A stretch of 61,078 bases of DNA from an uncultured Bacteroidales bacterium (GTDB lineage: Bacteria > Bacteroidota > Bacteroidia > Bacteroidales > F082): assembly GCA_905234765.1 (NCBI GenBank), contig CAJOIF010000025.1, positions 1 to 61,078 on the forward strand, in the 5' to 3' direction. Both the position numbers and the translations under genes were made by a program. Below the pieces are notes generated by a model. That model made no database searches. It saw only the letters and a program-made list of their open reading frames with translations, and was not told where the DNA came from. Shown here piece by piece: positions 18,524 through 27,683 of this stretch (position 1 is the stretch's first letter; every line of letters starts with the position of its first letter).

Positions 18524-20482
18524 ATGAAGCTTTCCATCGTCATCGTCAACTACAACGTCGAGTATTTTCTCGAACAGTGTCTTTATTCGGTCCGTCGATC
18601 GTTGCAAGGCATTGAAGGTGAGGTATTTGTGGTGGACAACAACTCCGTCGACGGTTCCCTGAAGATGCTTGCCGAGAAGTTCCCCGAGGTGAAAGTCATC
18701 GCTAATAAGGAGAACGTGGGCTTCAGTAGGGCCAACAACCAAGCCATCAAGGCGTCCACGGGCGAATACGTCCTTTTGCTCAACCCTGACACGGTAGTCG
18801 AGGACGACACCTTCGCCAAGTGCATCGCCTTCATGGATGCCCATCCCGATGCCGGCGGCCTTGGGGTGAAGATGGTCGACGGCAAAGGCAACTTCCTGCC
18901 TGAGTCGAAACGAGGACTGCCCACGCCGGCTGCCGCTTTCTACAAGATGTTCGGTCTGGCAAAGCTGTTTCCCCACAGCAAACGTTTTGCCCATTACTAC
19001 ATGGGGCATCTCTCCAACGACGAGACCAACGAGTGCGAGATTCTGGCGGGCGCTTTCATGTTGATGCGCCGCGAGACCCTCGACAAGGTGGGGCTGTTGG
19101 ACGAGACCTTCTTCATGTACGGCGAGGACATCGACCTCTCGTACCGCATCACCCAAGGAGGCTACAAGAACTTTTATTTCCCTGAGACCCGCATCATCCA
19201 CTACAAGGGCGAGAGCACCAAGAAAACCAGTGTCAACTACGTGCTGGTGTTCTACAAGGCCATGGAGATCTTCGCCAAGAAGCACTTCGGCCAAAAACGC
19301 GCCTTCTGGTTCTCCTTCTTCATCAATATTGCTATCTATTTCAAGGCTTTCCTTGCCCTCCTCAGTCAGTTCTTCCATAAAATCGCCATTCCCTTCCTCG
19401 ATGCCGTGCTGGGCTATGGAGGACTGGCCGCCATCAGTTATTTTTGGGGCAGAAGCATGGTATACCATGGAATGGGAAGCTATCCCACCACGCTGTTTGC
19501 CGTGGTGTTACCGGCATACATCCTGATTTGGCTGATATTCAACTACTTCGCTGGGGGCTACGATAAACCCTACAGTATCGGGAAAAGCGTGTTCGGCGTG
19601 GCCATCGGCAGTGTTTTTGTGCTGATGCTCTACGCACTGCTGCCTGAGTCGCTTCGTTTCTCCAGGGCCTTGATCGTCTTCGGCACCTTGTGGCTGGCCT
19701 TGGAGATGACCCTGACCAGACTTGTCGGCATTGCCATGGGGAAGGAGACGTTCCTCTCGAAACGCAACGCCAAGAAACGTTTTGTTTTGATTGGAAGTCC
19801 CGACGAAGCACACCGCGTGGAGTCACTGATCCAAAGCACCTCCATCAAGCCCGACTTCATCGGGCTGGTAAGCTCCGACGTGAAAGGGGAGACCCCCGAG
19901 GGTTTCATTGGCAAGATCAACCAGGTGCCCGACATCATCACCATCTACAAGATCACGGAAATCATTTTCTGCTCGAAGGATGTGCCGCACCAGGTCATCA
20001 TCGACAAGATGGTGGAATGGCATGCCTCCAACGTGGATTACAAGATTGCCCCGGAGGACAGTCTCTCCATCATCGGAAGCAACAGCATTAATACGCGCGG
20101 CGACCTTTATACGGTCGACATCAAAGCCATCGACACGGTGGCCAACCGTCGCAACAAACGGCTCGTCGACTTCATCCTGGCCGGTTTCAGCATCGTGTTC
20201 TGGCTGCCGCTGGCGCTGGTGGTGAAAAAGCCCGTGCGTTTCCTGAAAGACGCTATTTTGGTATTGCTGGGCCGCCGAACCTGGGTAGGATACTGCAATG
20301 CCTCCGACGAGGTGCAGAAGCTGCCCAAGATCCGCCGTGGCGTGTATTCGCCCGCCACACCCATGCAAAAACTCGGCACCGAAATCGACACCGAGTTGCA
20401 AAATCAATTGAATTTACTGTACGCCCGCGACTATACCGTGTGGAAAGACGCAGAGATCTTTTTCAAATCCATTTCGAGATAG
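18524..20482 (+). CDS. GT2 glycosyltransferase fused to a degenerate polyprenyl sugar-transferase-like module
   Basis: A 652-residue protein. Residues 1-260 are a GT-A family 2 glycosyltransferase: MKLSIVIVNYNVEYFLEQC, VVDNNSVDGS, ENVGFSRANNQAI, LLNPDTVVEDD and the acceptor-side YGEDIDLSYRI, typical of rhamnosyltransferase-like enzymes. Four or so membrane segments follow (about 265-410). The C-terminal part starts with a Rossmann-like RFVLIGSPDEAHRV and ends with KRLVDFILAGFSIVFWLPLA, VGYCNAS and YARDYTVWKDAEIFF, echoing polyprenyl glycosylphosphotransferases but lacking the usual catalytic block between them. Inference: a membrane-anchored glycosyltransferase with a regulatory or scaffolding tail. 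It converges on the GH109-like gene with only 2 nt between stops. Confidence 0.75.
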   Translation: MKLSIVIVNYNVEYFLEQCLYSVRRSLQGIEGEVFVVDNNSVDGSLKMLAEKFPEVKVIANKENVGFSRANNQAIKASTGEYVLLLNPDTVVEDDTFAKCIAFMDAHPDAGGLGVKMVDGKGNFLPESKRGLPTPAAAFYKMFGLAKLFPHSKRFAHYYMGHLSNDETNECEILAGAFMLMRRETLDKVGLLDETFFMYGEDIDLSYRITQGGYKNFYFPETRIIHYKGESTKKTSVNYVLVFYKAMEIFAKKHFGQKRAFWFSFFINIAIYFKAFLALLSQFFHKIAIPFLDAVLGYGGLAAISYFWGRSMVYHGMGSYPTTLFAVVLPAYILIWLIFNYFAGGYDKPYSIGKSVFGVAIGSVFVLMLYALLPESLRFSRALIVFGTLWLALEMTLTRLVGIAMGKETFLSKRNAKKRFVLIGSPDEAHRVESLIQSTSIKPDFIGLVSSDVKGETPEGFIGKINQVPDIITIYKITEIIFCSKDVPHQVIIDKMVEWHASNVDYKIAPEDSLSIIGSNSINTRGDLYTVDIKAIDTVANRRNKRLVDFILAGFSIVFWLPLALVVKKPVRFLKDAILVLLGRRTWVGYCNASDEVQKLPKIRRGVYSPATPMQKLGTEIDTELQNQLNLLYARDYTVWKDAEIFFKSISR

Positions 20483-20484
20483 CT

Positions 20485-21897
20485 TTACTTCACAGCGTGC
20501 TTGTAACCTTGTACCTTGTTCCAATCCCCACGGGTGAAGTCGGGCATGGCAACGGGCATGCCGCCGTTGGCGATGGAGGCTGCGGTGAGCTCGCCCAGGC
20601 ATGACCACTCGGCAGCGTCATACACGTCTTGGTCCAACGGCAGACCGTTCTGCAGGCAGTAAATCAGGCGATAGTCCATCACGAAGTCCATGCCGCCGTG
20701 ACCGCCCACTTCCTTGGCTTTTTCTTCAATCTCAACAGCGATGGGGTGGAGGTATTCCTTCAAGATCTTGTCGCGCACCTCAGCAGGAACGAAGCCATGG
20801 GGGTTCAGATGCTGGCCCTCTGCCAGGAAACCGGCCGGTAGGTTCTCTTCCAACACGGTGAAACCCTGGGTGGGATATTTGTTGGCGAAGCCAGTGGTAC
20901 CCGTGAGTTGGTACAACCGGTTGTAGGGACGGTAGGTATAGACGTCGTGTTCAATCAGCAGGGTCTTGCCTTTCTCGGTCTGGATCATGGTGGTGGTCAT
21001 GTCGCCGTTGGCGAAGTCGTCGACACCCATCATCTCCTTGGCCACTTCCTTGCCTTTATAGGAAGGCGTACCCATCGAGACGAGGGTCTTCATGCGGTCG
21101 CCGCGATGGATGTTGAACGCTTGACAGAGGGGTCCGAGACCGTGGGTGGGATAGACGTCGCCCACATGGCTCTGGTTGAATTCCAGGCGCCAGTTCTCGT
21201 AGTATTCGTGCCAATAAGGCTCCAGGTTATGGATGTAGGCACCTTCGCCGTGGATGAGTTCGCCCAACATACCTTGCTGGGCCATGTTCAAGGCAGTCAA
21301 CTCGAAGAAGTCGTAGCAGCAGTTCTCCAGCATCATGCAGTGACGCTGGGTCTGTTCGGCCACGTCGACCAGTTGCCAGCACTCTTCGATGGAAGTGGCG
21401 GCAGGGACCTCGACGGCCACGTGTTTGCCGCATTGCATGGCATAGACCGCCATCATCACATGGGTCTGCCAGTTGGTGCAGATATACACCAGTTCGATGT
21501 CGTCGCGCTCGCAGAGCTCACGCCAGGCTTCGCGACCGGTATAGGCAGCGGCACGGGGAAGTCCCTTGGCTTCCAGAATGTCAGTCTGGACCTTTTCCAC
21601 ACGGTCGGGCTCGATGTCGCACAGGGCGACCACGGTCACTCCGTCGATATAGGTCATGCGATCTACGGCATCCGGGCCGCGCATGCCCAGACCGATGAAG
21701 CCGATGCGGACGTTCTCGATGGGGTCGACAGCGAACTGGAGGACGCTCTTCTGGCCTTCCTGACGCTGGGGCTCATCGAAGACGATGGTGTTATCCTTGA
21801 TGACATAGTTGCCGTGACGGTCCTCCTGGACCTTTGGGGTACAGGCCGAGAAGAGACATGTCGCCACGAGGATCAATGCGAAAAGTTTCGTTTTCAT
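20485..21897 (-). CDS. Gfo/Idh/MocA-fold lipoprotein, probable GH109 alpha-N-acetylgalactosaminidase
   Basis: A 470-residue protein beginning with the lipoprotein signal MKTKLFALILVATCLFSAC. The NAD-binding Rossmann motif VRIGFIGLGMRGPDAV (about 63-78) and the downstream CNWQTHVMMAVYAMQCGKHV, EVPAATSIEECW and NWRLEFNQSHVGDVYPTHGL match the GH109 branch of the Gfo/Idh/MocA family, which cleaves alpha-GalNAc by an NAD-dependent oxidation-elimination route. The export signal fits periplasmic or surface glycan degradation. It is divergent from a NahK-like sugar kinase, which suggests linked amino-sugar use. Substrate is inferred from family. Confidence 0.8.
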   Translation of the reverse strand: MKTKLFALILVATCLFSACTPKVQEDRHGNYVIKDNTIVFDEPQRQEGQKSVLQFAVDPIENVRIGFIGLGMRGPDAVDRMTYIDGVTVVALCDIEPDRVEKVQTDILEAKGLPRAAAYTGREAWRELCERDDIELVYICTNWQTHVMMAVYAMQCGKHVAVEVPAATSIEECWQLVDVAEQTQRHCMMLENCCYDFFELTALNMAQQGMLGELIHGEGAYIHNLEPYWHEYYENWRLEFNQSHVGDVYPTHGLGPLCQAFNIHRGDRMKTLVSMGTPSYKGKEVAKEMMGVDDFANGDMTTTMIQTEKGKTLLIEHDVYTYRPYNRLYQLTGTTGFANKYPTQGFTVLEENLPAGFLAEGQHLNPHGFVPAEVRDKILKEYLHPIAVEIEEKAKEVGGHGGMDFVMDYRLIYCLQNGLPLDQDVYDAAEWSCLGELTAASIANGGMPVAMPDFTRGDWNKVQGYKHAVK

Positions 21898-21923
21898 AGT
21901 GATAGTTTTGGATGTTTGACAGG

Positions 21924-21931
21924 CAAATATA
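21924..21931 (-). promoter_or_regulatory. Promoter -7 box for the GH109-like gene
   Basis: On the minus strand this reads TATATTTG (TAnnTTTG), 26 nt before the ATG at 21897. It is part of a divergent promoter pair in a 70-bp intergenic region. Confidence 0.6.
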
Positions 21932-21943
21932 AGAAAAGATTTG

Positions 21944-21951
21944 TATTTTTG
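21944..21951 (+). promoter_or_regulatory. Promoter -7 box for the sugar kinase gene
   Basis: TATTTTTG matches the -7 consensus and lies 16 nt before ATG 21968. The frame of the kinase extends through this box to a TTG at 21941, but that TTG is promoter sequence, not a start codon. Confidence 0.65.
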
Positions 21952-21967
21952 TCAAAAACAAACCACT

Positions 21968-23038
21968 ATGTACGATAATAACCACCTTCTTTCCATCGCC
22001 TCCCGTTTCATTCATCCTTCGGAGATTGCTGCCATTCAGCCTCTGGGCAACGGGTTGATCAACGACACCTTTAAGATCATGACGCCAGGTCAAGACCAGC
22101 CCAAATATGTTCTCCAGCACATCAACGACAAGGTCTTCACTGACGTGGAGATGCTCCAACGCAACATCGAGATTGTCACGACCCACATACGTCGAAAGTA
22201 CGAGGCCGCTGGGTTGCCCGACATCGACCGTAGGGTGTTGCATTTCTTGAAAGCCGACTCGGGTAAGACCTATGTGAAGGTAGGAGAGGAGTACTGGCGT
22301 GTGATGGACTTCATCACCGACAGTGTGACCCAGGAAGCTGTGACCCCGCAATCCGCCTACGATGCCGGACGTTCCTTCGGCGACTTCGAGTCGTTGCTCG
22401 CCGATGTCGAGGAGCCGATAGGGGAGATCATCCCCAACTTCCACAACATCGAATTCCGCTTGAAGCAGTTGAACGAGGCCATCGCCGGCGATACTGTAGG
22501 GAGGATGAAAGACCCTGAGGTGCAAGATTATGTTAAAAAGATCAAGTACGTCGCCGACGAGATGTGTCTGGCCGAGCGTTTATTCCGCGAGGGAAAGCTA
22601 CCCAAGCGCATTTGCCATTGCGACACCAAGGTCAACAACATGCTCTTTGACAAGCAAGGCAATGTTTTGTGTATCATCGACTTAGATACGATAATGCCAA
22701 GTTTCGTGTTCTCCGATTTCGGTGACTTCCTGCGTTCAGCCGCCAACACCGGGGCCGAAGACGACCCCGATCTTGGCAACATCCATTTCAACATGGACAT
22801 CTATAACGCTTTCTTGGAGGGTTATTTGGCGGGCACCAAGTCATTTCTGACGCCTTTGGAGCGTGAAATGCTACCATATGCAGCCAGGTTGTTCCCGTAC
22901 ATGCAGGCGGTGCGGTTCTTTGCCGATTACCTTAATGGCGACACCTATTATAAGGTTAAGTATCCTGAGCACAACATGGTGAGGACCAGGGCGCAGTGGA
23001 AGCTCTTTGAAGAAGCAACACTGTCATTGCGAGCATAG
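21968..23038 (+). CDS. APH-fold sugar kinase, NahK-like (N-acetylhexosamine 1-kinase)
   Basis: A 356-residue protein of the aminoglycoside phosphotransferase fold. Start at ATG 21968 because the upstream TTG lies in the -7 box. Motifs: IQPLGNGLINDTFKI (nucleotide-binding loop), RICHCDTKVNNMLFD (catalytic Brenner-like motif HxDxxxxN) and CIIDLDTIMPSFVFSDFGDFLR (metal-binding aspartates). This pattern matches bacterial N-acetylhexosamine kinases, which phosphorylate GalNAc/GlcNAc at C1. Divergence from the GH109-like gene supports a GalNAc release-and-phosphorylate pair. The last codons lie inside a long inverted repeat. Confidence 0.75.
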   Translation: MYDNNHLLSIASRFIHPSEIAAIQPLGNGLINDTFKIMTPGQDQPKYVLQHINDKVFTDVEMLQRNIEIVTTHIRRKYEAAGLPDIDRRVLHFLKADSGKTYVKVGEEYWRVMDFITDSVTQEAVTPQSAYDAGRSFGDFESLLADVEEPIGEIIPNFHNIEFRLKQLNEAIAGDTVGRMKDPEVQDYVKKIKYVADEMCLAERLFREGKLPKRICHCDTKVNNMLFDKQGNVLCIIDLDTIMPSFVFSDFGDFLRSAANTGAEDDPDLGNIHFNMDIYNAFLEGYLAGTKSFLTPLEREMLPYAARLFPYMQAVRFFADYLNGDTYYKVKYPEHNMVRTRAQWKLFEEATLSLRA

Positions 23039-23105
23039 CGAAGCAATCCAACCTGAACTATTCTTGGTCGGGTCAGGTTGGATTGCTTCGCTGCGCTCGC
23101 AATGA
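23024..23105. repeat. Long imperfect inverted repeat (about 34-bp arms) overlapping the kinase stop
   Basis: The left arm starts TCATTGCGAGC (23024-23034) and runs through GCGAAGCAATCCAACCTGA. The right arm TCAGGTTGGATTGCTTCGC...GCTCGCAATGA ends at 23105. The core CATTGCGAGC/GAAGCAATCC is a recurrent intergenic palindrome in many bacterial genomes (REP/MITE-like). It supplies the kinase stop codon and reaches to within 4 nt of the DUF3127 stop, so it may act as a bidirectional terminator between convergent genes. Confidence 0.8.
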
Positions 23106-23108
23106 CGG

Positions 23109-23504
23109 TTAAAACGGCAGGTCGTCTCCGTTGTTTGAATCCGGTCCAAAGAACTCTTCGGGTCCGCCGGCGGGCGGTGGGGTTTGGTGGACGGCTTGTG
23201 GAACGGGTTGTTGTGCCGGTTGTGTTCCCGTGGTTACGCCAACGGGTTCAAAACGCCAAACGCGGACGTCGGTATACCATTTTCCGTTGAACTCTCTGGA
23301 GGAGATATCGATTTGTGCTTTGACGAGTTGTCCGGGGACCATTTTTTGGATTTCATCGATTTGGTTGGTCCAGCAGGTCAGGCAGACCGTCTTAGGGTAT
23401 TGCTCGTCGGTTTCAATGATTAGGTCTTGTTTGCGCCAGGGTCCACGGGCGCTTGTTCCTTCGGTGAGACCACCCAGTCTCACGACTTTTCCTGTGATTT
23501 CCAT
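23109..23504 (-). CDS. DUF3127 protein, single-strand-binding-like
   Basis: A 131-residue protein. MEITGKVVRLGGLTEGTSAR, WRKQDLIIETDEQYPKTVC and IDISSREFNGKWYTDVRVWR are the DUF3127 signature, a small OB-fold-like family confined largely to Bacteroidota. The tail is Pro/Gln-rich and ends in an acidic FGPDSNNGDDLPF, strikingly like the C-terminal tip of SSB that recruits DNA-repair partners. That resemblance supports nucleic-acid binding, though the family's role is not established. Monocistronic with its own promoter. Confidence 0.8.
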   Translation of the reverse strand: MEITGKVVRLGGLTEGTSARGPWRKQDLIIETDEQYPKTVCLTCWTNQIDEIQKMVPGQLVKAQIDISSREFNGKWYTDVRVWRFEPVGVTTGTQPAQQPVPQAVHQTPPPAGGPEEFFGPDSNNGDDLPF

Positions 23505-23560
23505 TGTATTGATAGTTTAATTATGAATTATTGAATTGTTGAAATAGCTATTTCCTTTGC

Positions 23561-23568
23561 AAAGATAA
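23561..23568 (-). promoter_or_regulatory. Promoter -7 box for the DUF3127 gene
   Basis: On the minus strand this reads TATCTTTG (TAnnTTTG), 56 nt before the ATG. I see no clear -33 TTG at 19 nt. Confidence 0.5.
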
Positions 23569-23699
23569 GTAGGTATTACAATAAATTGTTCACTATGTCG
23601 AAAACATTTCAAAACAATTTACTAAAACTTTGTCAATCAGCCAGGTGCCACTTTTCAAATATAATCAATATTATGTTAAATAGAAGTCGTTAAAAAGAG

Positions 23700-23732
23700 A
23701 CAGAAGGAAGAATTCTGCCTTCTTCCTTCTGT
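23700..23732 (-). terminator. Intrinsic terminator after the TPR gene
   Basis: ACAGAAGGAAGA (23700-23711) pairs with TCTTCCTTCTGT (23721-23732). On the minus strand the stem is followed by TCTCTTTTTAAC. It lies 24 nt beyond the TPR gene stop and would end the gyrA-TPR transcript. Confidence 0.75.
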
Positions 23733-23755
23733 TTAAAATGCTCTGTTCTCAATAA

Positions 23756-24931
23756 TTAGAGCTCCTTCAGCTTCTGCTCCAAAGCATCGGCCTCATCCAT
23801 CATCTTCAGACGGACGTAGATGCTCTTCAGCACTTGACCCAGTTCAGGACTCGGCTGGGCTTCGAAAGCACGCTCGGCGTGAGGCAGACCAGCTCTCAGG
23901 TATTCGTCACCTTCTTTTACGAGGGCGTCGTAACGCTCCATTTCCTTCTTCGAGATACCGGTGATCTCGTTGGCTTCAGCGTTTTTCTTGTTCGAGAGGT
24001 TCACATACAAAGCAGCGAGGTTATAATCGGCATCGTAGAACTCAGAATTCACAGCCAATGCAGCTTCGTAGAATTGAATGGCTTTGTCGGCATCAAAGAT
24101 CTCATGCGTGTCGTCACCGTAGATGGTGCCAAGGATGAACAAAATCGAAGGGTTCTCAGGATCCATCTCATGGAGCTTGTTGAGGTCGTTAATGGCTTCC
24201 TCGCCCTTACCCTGCTTCAGGTACAGATTCACTTTCTCGATGATCAAACTTCCGTCGCCAGGGAACTGTTCCAAACCGTTCTGGATCATCTCAAGGCTCT
24301 TCTCGTCGTTGTTCAGACCCGTGTAGCAGGCAGCAAGGTTCTTGTAGATATCCACCTTGTTGTAACCGAGGTCTTTCAGTTCCTGATAGTTGGTCAGGGC
24401 TTCGTCGAACATGCCAGCTCTCTGGTAGGCCAAAGCGGCGTTGATCAATGCGGAGGTGTCGGGGGCAATACCCGTCAGCGAGATCTCATAGGATTTCCTG
24501 AAGCTGGTGCCTGCCTTCGGATAGACTTCGTTGTTGAAGTTGTCCACACCATCCTGGAAGTAGTTGACGGCGATGGCGCCGATTCTCGGATAGATCTCCT
24601 GTGAATTGTCCTTGGCGTAGCTGGCATCGGCAGCGATGCACTTCGTCAGTGATTCGTATGCCTTTTCCAGGGCATCGGGATACTTGGCGGCCAGTTCGGG
24701 ATTCTGGTGTACGTTCAGGTAGATGGTGCCACGATAGAGCCAAGCCTGAGCCTGGTCTTTGGGTTTCATACCCAGGAAGCCCTCGTGGTTGACGCACTTC
24801 TCAATAGACTCGACGGCCTTTTCGTACTGACCGTTTCTATTGTAGTTGTATGCGTTTGTACGGTCCATTTTCTGAGCCATCATCACGTTGGTGGTGAGAG
24901 CGATGGCCAATAAAATCAATACTTTTTTCAT
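23756..24931 (-). CDS. Exported TPR-repeat protein
   Basis: A 391-residue protein with signal peptide MKKVLILLAIALTTNVMMAQ. The mature part consists of helical TPR units (for example YNRNGQYEKAVESIEKCV, ALAYQRAGMFDEALTNYQEL and FILGTIYGDDTHEIFDADKA), so it is a periplasmic protein-interaction scaffold. It follows gyrA by 27 nt on the same strand and is probably co-transcribed with it. An intrinsic terminator follows. No specific partner can be inferred. Confidence 0.8.
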   Translation of the reverse strand: MKKVLILLAIALTTNVMMAQKMDRTNAYNYNRNGQYEKAVESIEKCVNHEGFLGMKPKDQAQAWLYRGTIYLNVHQNPELAAKYPDALEKAYESLTKCIAADASYAKDNSQEIYPRIGAIAVNYFQDGVDNFNNEVYPKAGTSFRKSYEISLTGIAPDTSALINAALAYQRAGMFDEALTNYQELKDLGYNKVDIYKNLAACYTGLNNDEKSLEMIQNGLEQFPGDGSLIIEKVNLYLKQGKGEEAINDLNKLHEMDPENPSILFILGTIYGDDTHEIFDADKAIQFYEAALAVNSEFYDADYNLAALYVNLSNKKNAEANEITGISKKEMERYDALVKEGDEYLRAGLPHAERAFEAQPSPELGQVLKSIYVRLKMMDEADALEQKLKEL

Positions 24932-24958
24932 TTTCAGTTTGTTTATGGTGATACAATA

Positions 24959-27521
24959 TTACTCTTCAGTAGTGGTTTGGACATCGGTGCTGTCTTGCAA
25001 ATCCTGTTCCATTTTTTCGGAGGCCTCCTCCCCTTCCATTTCTTCTTCCTCTTCTTCGTCTTCGCGTTTCACTTTGGTGACAGCGGCAATCTCGTCGTTG
25101 CCCCGCAGGTCGATGAGTTTCACGCCTTGGGTAGCGCGGCCCATCACGCGGAGGGTGTCGGCGCCGATACGGATCAGGATGCCCGACTTATTAATAATGA
25201 TAAGGTCGTCTTCGTCGGTGACGTCCTTGATGGCAATCAAGTCGCCGGTCTTATCGGTGATATTCAAGGTCTTCACACCCTTACCGCCGCGGTTGGTGAT
25301 GCGGTAGTCGTCGATGTCGCTACGCTTTCCGAAGCCCTTCTCGGAGACCACCAGTACGGTTTGTTCGGGGCTGTGGAGGCAGATCATGCCGATGACTTCG
25401 TCAGCTTCGGAGGCCAAGGTGATTCCTTTCACGCCGGAGGCGTTACGGCCCATCGGACGCACGGTCTTCTCGTTGAAGCGTACTGCCTTGCCCGAACGCA
25501 GTGCCATCAGCACCTCGTCCTCGCCGCTGGTCATGTTGGCGGTCAGCAGCTCGTCGCCTTCGCGGATGGTGATGGCGTTGATACCTGCCTTACGCGGACG
25601 CGAATAGGCTTCCAAGGTGGTCTTCTTGATGATGCCCTTCTTGGTGCAGAGAATCACATAATGGTTGTTGATGAACTCCTCGTCACGCAGATCGCGCACA
25701 TTCAGCACGGTGATCACCTTGTTGTCCTTATCCACATTGAGCAGGTTTTGGATGGCCCTACCCTTGCTGCTCTTGCCTTCTTCAGGGATCTCGAAGGCGC
25801 GCAGCCAGTAGCACTTGCCTTGTTCGGTGAAGAACAGCAGGTAGTTGTGATTGGTGCAGGTGAAGATATGCTCAATGAAGTCGGTGTCGCGTGTGGAGGA
25901 GCCTTTGGACCCCTTGCCTCCCCTGCTTTGGCGGCGGTATTCCCTCAACGGGGTACGTTTCACATAGCCCAGGTGTGAGATGGTGACCACCACGGTGTCG
26001 TCGGCGATCATGTCTTCGATGCGGAACTCGCCAGCGGCGGGAACGATCTGGGTGCGGCGCTCGTCACCGTACTTATTCTTAATCTCAGTCAACTCGTCCT
26101 TGATGATCTGGAACTGCATGTCGACATTGTTCAGGACCTCGTTGTAGTGGCGGATCTTCTCCCTGAGGTCTTCCAGTTCATCCATGATCTTCTTGATCTC
26201 GAGGCCGGCCAGTTGTCCCAGACGGTAGGCTACGATGGCAGAAGCTTGTGGATCGTCGAACCCGAATCGCTCCATGATGGCCTGCTTGGCTTCGGCTGAG
26301 CCGCCCTTACAGGCGCGGATGGTGGCGATGATCTCGTCGACGATGTCGATGGCGCGTGCCAGGCCTTCGAGGATATGGGCGCGTTCTTCGGCCTTCTTCA
26401 GGTCGAACCTGGTACGGCGGATGACCACCTCGTGGCGGTGTTCCACGAAGTATTCAATCAGCTGTTTGAGGTTCAAGGTATGCGGGCGGCCGTTGACCAG
26501 TGCCACATTGTTCACGTTGAACGAGCTTTGCAGGGCGGTCATCTGGAACAGTTTGTTCAGCACCACTTCGGCATTGGCGTCGCGTTTCAGCGATGCGGAT
26601 GCCTTTGCGGTCCGACTCGTCGCGGATGTCGGAGATGCCGTCGAGTTTCTTGTCGTTGACGAGGTCGGCGGTATTCTTGATCATCATGGCCTTATTGACC
26701 TGATAGGGTATGGAATGGGCGATGATGCGTTCGTGGCCGTTATGTTCTTCGATGGTGGTCTCGCCACGCACCACGATGCGTCCCCTACCCGTCTCAAACG
26801 CTTCGCGGACGCCTTCATAGCCGTAGATGACACCTGCGGTCGGGAAGTCGGGGGCTTTGATGTACTCCATCAACTCTTGGATGGTGATGTCGCGGTTGTC
26901 GATATAGGCGATGATGCCGTCGACGCATTCGCTGAGGTTGTGGGGAGCCATGTTGGTGGCCATACCTACGGCGATGCCGTTGGAGCCGTTGACCAGCAGC
27001 GTGGGAATCTGAGTGGGCAACACGGTAGGTTCCTGCAGCGAGTCGTCGAAGTTGTTCTGGAAATCGACCGTATCCTTGTCGAGGTCGTCGAGCATCTCCT
27101 CGGCGATCTTCTTTAGACGCGCTTCGGTGTAACGCATGGCTGCCGGGCTATCGCCGTCGACTGAGCCGAAGTTGCCTTGGCCGTCGACCAAAGGATAGCG
27201 CAGCGACCAGCTCTGGGCCATACGCACCATGGCGTCGTAAACCGACGAGTCGCCATGAGGATGGTACTTACCGAGCACTTCACCGACGATACGGGCTGAC
27301 TTCTTGTAAGCGCTGTGCGAACTCACGCCCAGACCCAACATGCCATAAAGGACACGGCGGTGGACTGGCTTGAAGCCGTCCCTCACATCGGGCAAGGCAC
27401 GTGAGATGATGACCGACATCGAATAGTCGATATATGCGGATTTCATCTGGTTCTCAAGGTTCACCTTGATGATTTTTTCACCAGACTGCATTTCTTCATT
27501 ATTCAAATTGTTCTCTTCCAT
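24959..27521 (-). CDS. gyrA: DNA gyrase subunit A, with a frameshift in the assembled sequence
   Basis: The N-terminal part (27521 to about 26592) has [40 protein letters not shown] and the active-site tyrosine in [10 protein letters not shown]; the C-terminal part has the beta-pinwheel repeats and an acidic tail. The frame breaks at 26591: coding sequence goes from RKGIRI directly to [14 protein letters not shown] with a single base between. GyrA proteins have three residues there (typically V-I-E or V-V-D), so an 8-nt loss best explains the gap. An inactive gyrA would be lethal, so an assembly error, or a second intact allele, is likely. Followed by a TPR gene in the same transcript. Confidence 0.88.
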
Positions 27522-27547
27522 TTTAAGGGCTTTTTTCTTAGAAACTG

Positions 27548-27555
27548 CAAAGGTA
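27548..27555 (-). promoter_or_regulatory. Promoter -7 box for gyrA
   Basis: On the minus strand this reads TACCTTTG (TAnnTTTG), 26 nt before the gyrA ATG and divergent from the clpC promoter. Confidence 0.6.
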
Positions 27556-27648
27556 CAAAAATTTCCTTTATGACATACGAGAAAGACGTTTTTTCACGAA
27601 ATTTTGTCAAAAAGGCCCCAAAAACGAGCAAGGAGCGATTTTTGTTCT

Positions 27649-27656
27649 TATCTTTG
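27649..27656 (+). promoter_or_regulatory. Promoter -7 box for the clpC-cca-miaA operon
   Basis: TATCTTTG matches the -7 consensus, 27 nt before ATG 27684. In-frame codons upstream to 27570 are excluded because they overlap this box. Confidence 0.6.
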
Positions 27657-27683
27657 CATGTCATAAACCTTTCAATTGAACAC

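Noticed and set aside
18059..19468. Long open frame on the minus strand over the flippase/glycosyltransferase boundary
   Set aside because: It spans two real genes and their divergent promoters; its sequence is low-complexity H/E/V-rich shadow translation.
21941..21967. TTG start extending the NahK-like protein by 9 residues
   Set aside because: The TTG lies within the promoter; ATG 21968 gives the normal start.
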